Shown: positions 54,067 to 62,133 of the stretch, in pieces
Layout: every line of letters starts with the position of its first letter
Position numbering within the stretch: the first letter of the stretch is position 1
From: Streptomyces sp. DH12
GTDB lineage: Bacteria > Actinomycetota > Actinomycetes > Streptomycetales > Streptomycetaceae
Direction: 5' to 3'
Assembly (NCBI RefSeq): GCF_020873895.1
Contig: NZ_JAHWGT010000039.1
Coordinates: forward strand, 1-64,000
Length of the DNA: 64,000 bases
Program-made: the position numbers and the translations under genes
The notes under the pieces: model-generated
Seen by the model: the letters and a program-made list of their open reading frames with translations, nothing else
What the model was told of the DNA's origin: nothing
Database searches by the model: none

Positions 54067-54672
54067 ATGAACAAGCTCCGTACCGCACTCGCCACCGCCG
54101 CCGCTGCCGCCCTGGGTCTCGCGGCCCTCGCCACGGCCCCGGCGCAGGCCGCTGCCCAGCCCGGCTTCCTCACCGCCTCCGAGATGCCGAAGTCGTCGAC
54201 GCCGTGGACCGCCTCCAAGGTCTTCGCCGGCGTCCCGGAGAACGGTGGCACCCTCTGCGCCCCGTACAAGATCCCGGCGCAGAACAGCAGCTACCGCGAC
54301 TTCAGCAACGAGCTCGACGCCTACGGCGTCCAGATCACCAACGTCGCCCGCACCGAGGCCGACGCCGTGAAGCTGGTCGACACCCTGCGCAAGTCCCTCG
54401 CCGTCTGCGGCACCCAGCTGAAGCAGCAGAACCCGGGAATGCAGGCCGTCAGCGGCTACCACGGCAAGATCGCCGTCGAGGAGGGCGCCTGGGTCTACAG
54501 CCTGGACACCGCCGACCCGCGAGTCGGCAACAGCGACATCCACCTGTTCGCCGTCGGCCGCGACGGCCGCACCGTCACCCTCGTCCGCTGGGGCCAGATG
54601 GGCGACCTCAAGGACGCCCCGCTGACCGCCTTCCGCACCACGACGAAGACCGCCGTCAACAAGCTCCACTGA
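54067..54672 (+). CDS. Secreted protein of the sensor-domain/PknH-like type
   Basis: 201 residues. Signal peptide MNKLRTALATAAAAALGLAA, cut near AQAAAQ. The mature fold has two cysteines (TLCAPY, AVCGTQ) and alternating helix/strand pattern like soluble PknH-type sensor domains. Function unknown. A strong terminator follows. It might be the partner of the divergent transmembrane XRE protein. Confidence 0.65.
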   Translation: MNKLRTALATAAAAALGLAALATAPAQAAAQPGFLTASEMPKSSTPWTASKVFAGVPENGGTLCAPYKIPAQNSSYRDFSNELDAYGVQITNVARTEADAVKLVDTLRKSLAVCGTQLKQQNPGMQAVSGYHGKIAVEEGAWVYSLDTADPRVGNSDIHLFAVGRDGRTVTLVRWGQMGDLKDAPLTAFRTTTKTAVNKLH

Positions 54673-54699
54673 CCGGGGGCTCCCCCGAGGGCCGACCAC

Positions 54700-54746
54700 G
54701 GCACGACAGCGGCGCGGCCGGAACCCGGGCGCGCCGCTGTCGTGCC
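54700..54746. terminator. Hairpin terminator
   Basis: Perfect 17-bp stem (54700-54716 with 54730-54746) 28 bp after the secreted-protein stop. Confidence 0.87.
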
Positions 54747-54960
54747 CACCCACCACGCCGGGGGCGGGGAGGGGCCGGCATGCTGCCGAGGTTCCGCACG
54801 GCCGATGTGCGGTCACCGCGCGAGGAACGAGAACTGACGCGAGACAGGGCTGGTCGAGGGGCAGGCGCCGCCGGTGGGTTCGGATCGGGGGCCGCTTCGC
54901 GCGCCGCGCCCATCCTTCACACCCCCCGCCGGGTCGGCTGGGCCATCCGGGAGGATCGAC

Positions 54961-55494
54961 GTGACACGCCGCAAGCCGATGGGACTGGGCATTGCCGCCG
55001 CGGCGGTCCTGCTGTCCGCCGGCGCATGTACCGAAAGCCGGGAGGGTGCGAAAGCTTCGCCTTCCTCCGACGCCACCACCGCACGGGCCACGGCGCCGTC
55101 ACCGACACCGCCTTCGGGTTCGGCCGCGTCGCCGTCGGTGCAGCAGCCGCCCGAGCTGGACGGCACCGAGAAGCTCGCCGGCCGTCAGCAGGTCACTCGT
55201 GGCAACGCCGGCTTCGCGTACGACAGCGGAGCCGAAGGCGACGCTCTGATCGTCGGCGTGCGCTGCGAGGGAGCGGGCACCATCCAGGTGAAGGTCGACG
55301 CGGTCGATGTCGTCTTCCCGGTCGAGTGCGGCTCCGGCAAGGTGAAGACCCTTCACCACCAGGTCGAGGTGGCGGGCGTGGAACGCGAGGGGACGGTGAC
55401 CGTCCAGGCTCCGTCCACGGTGCAGTGGTCCATGACCGTCGGGCGAGGTGAGCCCGCCGCGCAGGAGCCGCCCGCGACGGACCGGCCGAGCTGA
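54961..55494 (+). CDS. Small lipoprotein of unknown function
   Basis: 177 residues from GTG 54961, preceded by GGGAGGATCGAC. Signal RRKPMGLGIAAAAVLLSAG with lipobox SAGAC, a Ser/Thr/Pro linker, then a beta-sandwich with a cysteine pair (VRCEGAGTIQVKV, FPVECGSGKV). The pattern is typical of outward-facing actinobacterial lipoproteins. Confidence 0.75.
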   Translation: MTRRKPMGLGIAAAAVLLSAGACTESREGAKASPSSDATTARATAPSPTPPSGSAASPSVQQPPELDGTEKLAGRQQVTRGNAGFAYDSGAEGDALIVGVRCEGAGTIQVKVDAVDVVFPVECGSGKVKTLHHQVEVAGVEREGTVTVQAPSTVQWSMTVGRGEPAAQEPPATDRPS

Positions 55495-55501
55495 CCACTC
55501 G

Positions 55502-55543
55502 GCGGTTCTCGCCGCCCGGGTCCGACCGGGCGGCGAGAACCGC
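55502..55543. terminator. Hairpin terminator
   Basis: Perfect 18-bp stem (55502-55519 with 55526-55543), 6-nt loop, 7 bp after the lipoprotein stop. Confidence 0.9.
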
Positions 55544-55660
55544 TGCACAGGTGCGCGGGCCCGGGGCCACGCGGTTTCTCGGCGTCGGCGGCGCGGGTAT
55601 GCCCTGTCCTGCCGCGCGCGGGTCACGCGGGCGGATCCGGCTTCGACGGAGGGGGCGTCA

Positions 55661-56170
55661 GTGGGGGCTTCAGCGGGGAACAGAGTGGCCGGCCTGGGGC
55701 GCGGTGCGGTGCGCGGCGACCACGCCGTCGTCAATCCGGCGCTGGGCACCGTGGCGCAGATGGCGAGGGGGTTCCTGTTGCTCATCTGGGGCGCCCTGCT
55801 CGTCACCACCCTCGTCAACCCCTCCGCGGTCGACGGGAACGCCGCCGTCGCGACCGCCGTGGTGGCCGCGGTGTACGCCCTGAAGTTCGGATGGCGACGG
55901 CTGACCCGTCCGCTCGGCGTCAACAGGTGCTACCTGTGCGCGGACGGCGTGGCCGTCACCGACCTGTTCGGGCGGATACGCGACTCGGTGGCGTGGAGCG
56001 AGGTGACCGGGGTGCGGCAGCAGGCGGTGGCGGGTCTCGTCGTGGCCTGCCACCGCGTCGAGATCCTCAGGGGCGCCGCCGCGCCCCTCTGGTTCGTGGC
56101 GCCGGGAGCCAAGCCCGCCCTGGTGCGGGCCCTGCTCGACGAGGGCAGGCGCAGCGGCGTCCTCCGGTGA
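55661..56170 (+). CDS. Membrane protein with C-terminal PH-like domain
   Basis: 169 residues from GTG 55661, preceded by GGAGGGGG. Two membrane helices (MARGFLLLIWGALLVTTLV; AAVATAVVAAVYALKFGW), then a compact beta domain (CYLCADGVAVTDLFGRIRD, VAWSEVTGVRQQ) like bacterial PH domains, and a basic helix. Role unknown. Confidence 0.72.
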   Translation: MGASAGNRVAGLGRGAVRGDHAVVNPALGTVAQMARGFLLLIWGALLVTTLVNPSAVDGNAAVATAVVAAVYALKFGWRRLTRPLGVNRCYLCADGVAVTDLFGRIRDSVAWSEVTGVRQQAVAGLVVACHRVEILRGAAAPLWFVAPGAKPALVRALLDEGRRSGVLR

Positions 56171-56238
56171 CCGCCCGTACGGACCCCGCCGGCGACTCCC
56201 GCACCGTGTGGCGCGCCGGTGCGCGGGGCGCGGGTCCT

Positions 56239-57882
56239 TCAGTCCGTGGGGGGCCGGCCTGCCTCCGGGGGCCCCGCCGCCCGCAGGGCGAACCAGAGCT
56301 CCATCCGCACGTCCGGGTCCTCCAGGTCCGTGTCCAGCAGTGCCGCGCAGCGGGCGACGCGCTGGCGGACGGTGTTGCGGTGCACGCCCAGCGCCGCCGC
56401 GGTGCGGTCCCAGCCTCCGTGCAGGGAGAGCCACACCCGCAGCGTCTCCACCAGGACGGGGGCGTCCAGCAGCGGGCCCAGCAGGGTGCGGGCGTGGGCC
56501 GCGGCCTCCTCGTCGTCCACCAGCGCGGCGAAGCCGCCCGCGCGGTGGCGGGCCAGCGGCCGGTGCGTGGGCTCGGCCCGGCGCAGCGCGCGGGCCGCCT
56601 GCGCGTCCGCCGCCGCCAGGGCCGCCGGCGCGGCCGGGGCGCTCACCCCCAGCGTCCACCCCGGGTACGCAGCCGCCTCCCGCCCGGCCGGCAGCAGCAC
56701 CCGCACGGTCCGCGCCCGCGCCGGGCTCGCGGGGTCGGCTCCCTCCGGGCCGCCGTCCACCAGCGGGCTGCCCAGGGCGGGCGGCGGGGCCTGCGGGTCG
56801 GTGGACCGGGCGTGCACCACCGTCCACGGGGCCGCGCCGAGCAGCGGGGCCACGTCGGCGGGGTCGGCGCCCAGCAGGAGCCGTACCAGCGCCGCCGACC
56901 GGGTGGCCTCGTCGGCGCCCTGGTGGGGGGCGGTCAGCAGTGACAGCAGCACCATCGCGGTCTCGGCGATCCGCCGGTCCGCCTCCTCGTGCCGGGCCAT
57001 GGCCAGGCCGAGCGTCAGCCCCTCCCGCCCGCTGCCCAGCGCGTACGCCACGAGCCGCGCCCCGCCGGGCCCGTCCGGCCCCTCCGCCGCCGACGCGGGC
57101 CGCCGTACCTCCGCGGCGGCCCCCGGTGACGGCCCGGCACCGCCCGTACCGCCCGTACCGCCTGCCGGGCGCCCCGAGTCCGCCGAACCTCCCGGGCGCC
57201 CCGAGTCCGCCGGACCCGCCGCGCCACCCGGGTCCGCCGAACCGGCCGCGCCCCCCGGGCCCGCCCCGCCCGTCACCACGCCCACCAGCCGGGCCAGCGC
57301 CGACGCCTCCCGGGGGCCGAGGGCGCGGCCGGCCGCCGCGTACTCGCCGCCGTCCGGCGCGTACAGCGCGGCCCGCCCGCCCAGGTGCGCCGCCAGCGCC
57401 CGCAGCACCGCCGGCACGGGGGCCGGGCGCGCCGCCGCCGCGGCCAGCGCCCGCTGGGCGTCCGCCACCCGGCGCAGCTCGTGGTGGCGGGCGTCCGCCA
57501 TCAGCCGCCACACCGCCCGCGCCACCGCCGCGAACGTCGTCCCCGGCTCCACCTCGACCAGCGGCAGCCCGTGCCGCCCGCACGCCTCGACCAGGGCGCC
57601 CGGCACCGTGTCGTACACCGGCGTCACCCCGAAGCCCAGCGCCGCCGCGCCCGCCCGCGCGGCCCGCGCCACGAACCGCTCCGGGTCGTCGAGCTGCACG
57701 CCGGCCGTGAGCAGCAGCTCACCGCCGAGCAGGTAGGGGTACGGATCGGCCATCTCCGAGGTGTGCACCCAGTGCAGCTCGGCGGCCGGGTCCCCGGCGA
57801 CCAGCCGCAGCCCCAGCTCCGCCCGGTCCAGCAGCGCCGCCAACCGGACCGGCGGCGCGAACGGCACCAGCGGCTCCACCAT
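56239..57882 (-). CDS. PucR-family transcriptional regulator
   Basis: 547 residues. N-terminal PucR sensor domain ([20 protein letters not shown]), a central region broken by a long Gly/Ser/Pro insertion (about residues 190-250, with repeated GGSADSGRP-like units), and the C-terminal PucR HTH ([35 protein letters not shown]). ATG 57882 follows GGAGGAAA. It is divergent from agmatinase with a perfect 12-bp-arm palindrome between, so it probably regulates the agmatinase/ThDP genes and itself. Confidence 0.85.
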   Translation of the reverse strand: MVEPLVPFAPPVRLAALLDRAELGLRLVAGDPAAELHWVHTSEMADPYPYLLGGELLLTAGVQLDDPERFVARAARAGAAALGFGVTPVYDTVPGALVEACGRHGLPLVEVEPGTTFAAVARAVWRLMADARHHELRRVADAQRALAAAAARPAPVPAVLRALAAHLGGRAALYAPDGGEYAAAGRALGPREASALARLVGVVTGGAGPGGAAGSADPGGAAGPADSGRPGGSADSGRPAGGTGGTGGAGPSPGAAAEVRRPASAAEGPDGPGGARLVAYALGSGREGLTLGLAMARHEEADRRIAETAMVLLSLLTAPHQGADEATRSAALVRLLLGADPADVAPLLGAAPWTVVHARSTDPQAPPPALGSPLVDGGPEGADPASPARARTVRVLLPAGREAAAYPGWTLGVSAPAAPAALAAADAQAARALRRAEPTHRPLARHRAGGFAALVDDEEAAAHARTLLGPLLDAPVLVETLRVWLSLHGGWDRTAAALGVHRNTVRQRVARCAALLDTDLEDPDVRMELWFALRAAGPPEAGRPPTD

Positions 57883-57884
57883 GG

Positions 57885-57924
57885 ACGTTTCCTCCACTCC
57901 AGGACGCTCCGATGGAGGAAACGT
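57885..57924. promoter_or_regulatory. Candidate PucR operator
   Basis: Inverted repeat ACGTTTCCTCCA (57885-57896) and TGGAGGAAACGT (57913-57924), perfect 12-bp arms separated by 16 bp, in the 132-bp divergent region. The left arm includes the regulator's own ribosome site. Confidence 0.7.
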
Positions 57925-58014
57925 ACACTTCTGCCGGTCCGGCCGCGCCCGTACCGTCGTTCTCATGGGCGCCGTGCGACGGGCGGCGCGAGCGCAGGAA
58001 AGAAGGCACCCCAC

Positions 58015-58995
58015 ATGAGCAGCACCAGCGGCACGCCCCGCGGCCCCATCGACTCCTCCCGCGTCCCGCGCTACGCCGGCCCGGCCACCTTCGCCCGGCT
58101 GCCGCGCCTGGACGAGGTCGGCACCGCCGACGTCGCCGTCGTCGGCGTGCCCTTCGACTCCGGCGTCTCCTACCGCCCCGGCGCCCGCTTCGGCGGCAAC
58201 GCCATCCGCGAGGCCTCCCGCCTCCTGCGCCCGTACAACCCGGCGCAGGACGCCTCCCCCTTCGCCCTCGCGCAAGTCGCCGACGGCGGCGACATCGCGG
58301 TCAACCCGTTCAACATCAACGAGGCCGTCGAGACGGTCGAGGCCGCCGCCGACGACCTCCTCGGCACCGGCGCCCGCCTGATGACCCTCGGCGGCGACCA
58401 CACCATCGCCCTGCCGCTGCTGCGCTCGGTCGCGAAGAAGCACGGCCCGGTCGCCCTGCTCCACTTCGACGCCCACCTCGACACGTGGGACACCTACTTC
58501 GGCGCCGAGTACACCCACGGCACGCCGTTCCGCCGGGCGGTCGAGGAGGGCATCCTCGACACGGAGGCGCTCTCCCACGTCGGCACCCGCGGCCCCCTCT
58601 ACGGCAAGCAGGACCTCACCGACGACGAGAAGATGGGCTTCGGCATCGTCACCTCCGCGGACGTCTACCGCCGCGGCGCCGACGAGGTCGCCGACCAGCT
58701 CCGCCAGCGCATCGGCGACCGCCCGCTGTACATCTCCATCGACATCGACTGCCTCGACCCGGCCCACGCCCCCGGCACCGGCACCCCCGAGGCGGGCGGC
58801 ATGACCTCCCGCGAGCTGCTGGAGATCCTGCGCGGCCTCGCCTCCTGCAACCTCGTCTCGGCCGATGTCGTCGAGGTCGCCCCCGCCTACGACCACGCCG
58901 AGATCACCTCGGTCGCCGCGTCGCACACCGCGTACGAGCTGACCACGATCATGTCCCGGCAGATCGCCGCGGCCCGCGCGGCGGACGCGCAGTAG
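58015..58995 (+). CDS. speB: Agmatinase / guanidino-acid ureohydrolase
   Basis: 326-residue ureohydrolase with two manganese sites: [22 protein letters not shown] (DAHxD) and [22 protein letters not shown] (DxD). It hydrolyses agmatine, guanidinobutyrate or a related guanidino compound to urea; sequence by eye cannot separate these. Upstream AAAGAAGG. It is followed 71 bp later by a ThDP enzyme on the same strand. Confidence 0.93.
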   Translation: MSSTSGTPRGPIDSSRVPRYAGPATFARLPRLDEVGTADVAVVGVPFDSGVSYRPGARFGGNAIREASRLLRPYNPAQDASPFALAQVADGGDIAVNPFNINEAVETVEAAADDLLGTGARLMTLGGDHTIALPLLRSVAKKHGPVALLHFDAHLDTWDTYFGAEYTHGTPFRRAVEEGILDTEALSHVGTRGPLYGKQDLTDDEKMGFGIVTSADVYRRGADEVADQLRQRIGDRPLYISIDIDCLDPAHAPGTGTPEAGGMTSRELLEILRGLASCNLVSADVVEVAPAYDHAEITSVAASHTAYELTTIMSRQIAAARAADAQ

Positions 58996-59066
58996 TCTCC
59001 GGGGACGGCGGGCCGGCCCGCGCCGGCCCGCCGCCGCGACCCCGCACCGAGCCGCCCGGAGACCGG

Positions 59067-60773
59067 ATGACCCACGACCACGACCTGGTGCTGCGCCCCA
59101 CCGCCGCGCAGACCGCCGCCGCGCTCGACCCCCCGCCCGGGCGGATCGGCGGCGACCTGGTCGTCGAGACCCTGCGCGGCCTCGGCGCGACCACCGTCTT
59201 CGGGCTGCCCGGCCAGCACGCGCTCGGCATGTTCGACGCGCTGCGCCGCTCCGACCTGGAGTACGTGGGCCTGCGCGTCGAGAACAACGCCGCGTTCGCC
59301 GCCGACGCCTACGGCCGGATCACCGGCGAGGCGGCGCCGCTGCTGCTGTCGGCCGGGCCGGGCGCCCTCACGGCGCTGCCCGCCCTCCAGGAGGCCGCCG
59401 CGGCCGGCGCCCCCGTGGTCGCCATCGGCGCACAGGTGCCGGTGCGCGGCATCGGCGGCGGCCGCCACGGCTACCTGCACGAGCTGCGCGACCAGCAGGC
59501 GTCCTTCCGCGACGTCGTGAAGTCCGTCCACCCGGTCCGCACGGCCTCCCAGATCCCCTCGGCCGTGGCCGCCGCCTGGGAGTCGGCGCTGACCGCCCCG
59601 CACGGCCCCGTCTGGGTGGAGATCCCGCAGGACGTGCTGACCGCCCCGGCCCGCCTGCCGGTGGTGACGGCCGTCGACGCCACCCCCCGCGACCTCGTGC
59701 CGCGCCCCGAGCTGACGGCCGTCGCCTCCGACCTCCTCACCCGCGCCGAACGCCCGGTGGTCATCGCCGGTGGCGGGGTCGTGCGGGCCGACGCCTCGGG
59801 CAAGCTTCGCGCGCTCGCCGAGCGGCTGTCGGCGCCCGTCGTGACGACCTTCGGCGGCAAGGGCGCCTTCCCGTGGGAGCACCCGCTGTCGCTGCGCTCC
59901 TGGCTGGAGGACCGGCACACCACCGAGTTCCTGGAGGACGCCGACGTCCTCCTCGTGGTCGGCTCCGGCCTCGGCGAGCTCTCCTCGAACTACCACACCT
60001 TCCGGCCGCGCGGCCGGGTCGTGCAGATCGAGGCCGACCTCGGCAAGCTGGAGTCCAACCACCCCGCCCTCGGCATCCACGCCGACGCCCGCCTGGCGCT
60101 GTCCGCCCTGCTGGAGACCGTCGGGGAGCGCCACGACCCGACCGCCGAGGAGCGCGTCCGCGCCCTGCTCGCGAAGGTGCGCGCCCGGATCGACGCGCAG
60201 GGCCTCGACCTGGAACAGGACGTCCTCGCCGCCGTCCGCCGCGCCCTGCCCGACACGTCGCCGAGCTTCTGGGACATGACGATCCTCGCGTACTGGGCGT
60301 GGTCGGCGTTCGACGCGCGGCGCCCCGGCGCCATGCACTCCGCCCAGGGCGCGGGCGGCCTCGGCTACGCCTACCCCGCCGCCCTCGGCGCCGCCGTGGC
60401 GGACCGCGGCAGGCCGGTCCTCGCGGTCTCCGGTGACGGCGGCGCCCTGTACTCGATCGCGGAGCTGGCGACGGCGCGCCAGCACGACCTGCCGGTGACG
60501 TGGCTCATCGTCGACGACGGCGGCTACGGCGTCCTGCGGGAGTACATGACGGACGCCTTCGGCGCCGCCACCGGGACGGAGCTGACCCGGCCCGACTTCG
60601 TCGCCCTCGCCGAGTCCTTCGGCGTGCCGGCGGTCCGTACGTCCCCGGAGGCGCTGGAGCGCGACCTGGCCGCGGCGCTCGCCGCCCCCGGCCCGTCGGT
60701 GGTCGTCCTGCCGGCGGTCCTGCGCCTGTTCGCCCCGACACACCTCGGCGGCGCCGCCCCGGGCACGGACTGA
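59067..60773 (+). CDS. ThDP-dependent acetolactate synthase-like enzyme
   Basis: 568 residues with the three-domain POX/AHAS fold. The catalytic Glu lies in LRVENNAAFAADAYGRITGE, the FAD-or-vestigial middle domain has PVVIAGGGVV and TTFGGKGAFPWEHPLSLRSW, and the ThDP/Mg motif is SGDGGALYSIAELATARQHD to VDDGGYGVL. Substrate unknown. Constant linkage to agmatinase suggests amine or guanidine catabolism rather than branched-chain amino acid synthesis; no small subunit gene is present. Confidence 0.88.
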   Translation: MTHDHDLVLRPTAAQTAAALDPPPGRIGGDLVVETLRGLGATTVFGLPGQHALGMFDALRRSDLEYVGLRVENNAAFAADAYGRITGEAAPLLLSAGPGALTALPALQEAAAAGAPVVAIGAQVPVRGIGGGRHGYLHELRDQQASFRDVVKSVHPVRTASQIPSAVAAAWESALTAPHGPVWVEIPQDVLTAPARLPVVTAVDATPRDLVPRPELTAVASDLLTRAERPVVIAGGGVVRADASGKLRALAERLSAPVVTTFGGKGAFPWEHPLSLRSWLEDRHTTEFLEDADVLLVVGSGLGELSSNYHTFRPRGRVVQIEADLGKLESNHPALGIHADARLALSALLETVGERHDPTAEERVRALLAKVRARIDAQGLDLEQDVLAAVRRALPDTSPSFWDMTILAYWAWSAFDARRPGAMHSAQGAGGLGYAYPAALGAAVADRGRPVLAVSGDGGALYSIAELATARQHDLPVTWLIVDDGGYGVLREYMTDAFGAATGTELTRPDFVALAESFGVPAVRTSPEALERDLAAALAAPGPSVVVLPAVLRLFAPTHLGGAAPGTD

Positions 60774-60878
60774 CGCCGTCCGGGCCCCGGCGGGCACGGC
60801 GCCGTCCCCGGCGGGGGCGAAGCGCCGCGGCGGGGCACGGGTGGGCGCCGCCCCTCCCCGTACCCCGCCGCCCGCCGT

Positions 60879-60898
60879 GCGCGGGCGGGTGCCCGCGC
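60879..60898 (-). terminator. Short hairpin after endonuclease gene
   Basis: 8-bp stem GCGCGGGC/GCCCGCGC, loop gggt, 4 bp past the endonuclease stop. Confidence 0.6.
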
Positions 60899-60902
60899 CG
60901 GC

Positions 60903-61751
60903 TCACCAGATCGCCTCGACCCACTCCGGGTGGTCGATGAACGGGTTCCGGTTGTGCTGGTACGCGCTGTGGATGAGGTCGTTGCGCCGGCGCTCGAACG
61001 CGTCCGGCGGGTCCTCGTCGTTCCACCGCTTCAGCACGGAGAGCCGCCCGTGGTACGGGGCGCTGCCGTTGGTGACGGTGTCGTTGGGCTCCAGGTCCGG
61101 CCAGCCGTCGGTGCCCTCGTAGCGGACGGCCATGTACAGGATCATGCGGGCCACGTCGCCCTTGTCGGCGGCGCGCGGCTCGAAGGAGTTCGCGTCCGTG
61201 TAGCTGCCGGGGGCGCCGCTGACCGCGCTGCCGCCGAGGTCGAAGTCCTTGTTGCCGCGGATGGCGTTGACCTGGACGTCGGCGGGCCGCAGGTGGTGCA
61301 GGTCCGTGCCGGGGCCGGCGGAGGTGCCGAAGTCGCCGTGGGACTGCGCCCACACGTGCTCGCGGTTCCAGTCGCCGACGTCGCCGCCGTTGAGGGCCTT
61401 GCTGCGGGAGGCGCCGCTGTAGAGCAGGCGGACGTTGGCGCTGTTCGCCGGGTCCTGGTCCGTCTCCTTCAGGGCGGTCCAGACGGCCGAGTACGAGATC
61501 TTCGTCTGGTTGCGGATGATCCCGTGCAGGGCGCTCTTGAGGCTCGCGCCGGTCTTGCCGGCGGCGTTGGCGTAGTAGGTGTCGTCGTACGCGGCGACGG
61601 CGGCGGTGGCGGTCGCGCCCGCCGGGGCGGGCCGCTGGGCCGGGGCGGCCGTGGCCGCCGTGGCGCCGGGTACGCCCATACCGGTGAGGAGGGCGACGGC
61701 CAGGACGGGGACCGTCCAGCGCCGGGTGTTTCCGGCCGGGGAAGACGGCAT
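60903..61751 (-). CDS. Secreted endonuclease I
   Basis: 282 residues. Signal peptide RRWTVPVLAVALLTGMGVPG, then an Ala-rich spacer and the endonuclease I (EndA/Vvn) fold. The beta-beta-alpha-metal motif is DWNREHVWAQSHGDFG with catalytic His, followed by DLHHLRPADVQVNAIRGNKD. These enzymes degrade extracellular DNA or RNA for nutrients. Confidence 0.92.
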   Translation of the reverse strand: MPSSPAGNTRRWTVPVLAVALLTGMGVPGATAATAAPAQRPAPAGATATAAVAAYDDTYYANAAGKTGASLKSALHGIIRNQTKISYSAVWTALKETDQDPANSANVRLLYSGASRSKALNGGDVGDWNREHVWAQSHGDFGTSAGPGTDLHHLRPADVQVNAIRGNKDFDLGGSAVSGAPGSYTDANSFEPRAADKGDVARMILYMAVRYEGTDGWPDLEPNDTVTNGSAPYHGRLSVLKRWNDEDPPDAFERRRNDLIHSAYQHNRNPFIDHPEWVEAIW

Positions 61752-62133
61752 GGGGGAGTCCTTTCCCGAGGTGGGGTCACGGGGGAACGGGCGGTTCGTC
61801 GAGCGCGGTCTACGCGGGTTGACGTGCGGTGAGGGGAGAGTGCCATGGACATGGCCACCGGCGCGTGAACGTCGTGCGGCGGTCGTGTGTCTTTGTCATG
61901 GACGTGTCGCAATGGCCGAGAATCGCCCGTACCGGGGAAAGCGGTGACAGGCCGGACCACCCTGGCCGGCAGGACGGAGCCGCTCCCGCCACGGTCCGCG
62001 GGCCCGAGCGAGGCGCCGATGGTCCTAGGCCGAAAGGAGGGACCTCGCCCGACCCGCCGCCCTCCGGGATGAAAATCGGACCCGTCCCTGTTGGTGCCTT
62101 CCGGTAGACCAGCGGAGACGGGAGGCGCGGAAC
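61752..62133. other. 382-bp divergent intergenic region
   Basis: No gene is supported. It should hold promoters for the endonuclease and ABC genes. Near the ABC gene an imperfect hairpin (62081-62095 with 62108-62122) reaches into the ribosome site. Confidence 0.5.
62081..62122 (+). promoter_or_regulatory. Leader hairpin overlapping an ABC-gene ribosome site
   Basis: CCCGTC (62081-62086) pairs with GACGGG (62117-62122), extended by paired bases through TTGGT/ACCAG-type segments, about 14 pairs with one mismatch. The 3' arm covers the first bases of GGAGG (62121-62125), which serves the GTG at 62134. It may limit translation. Confidence 0.5.
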
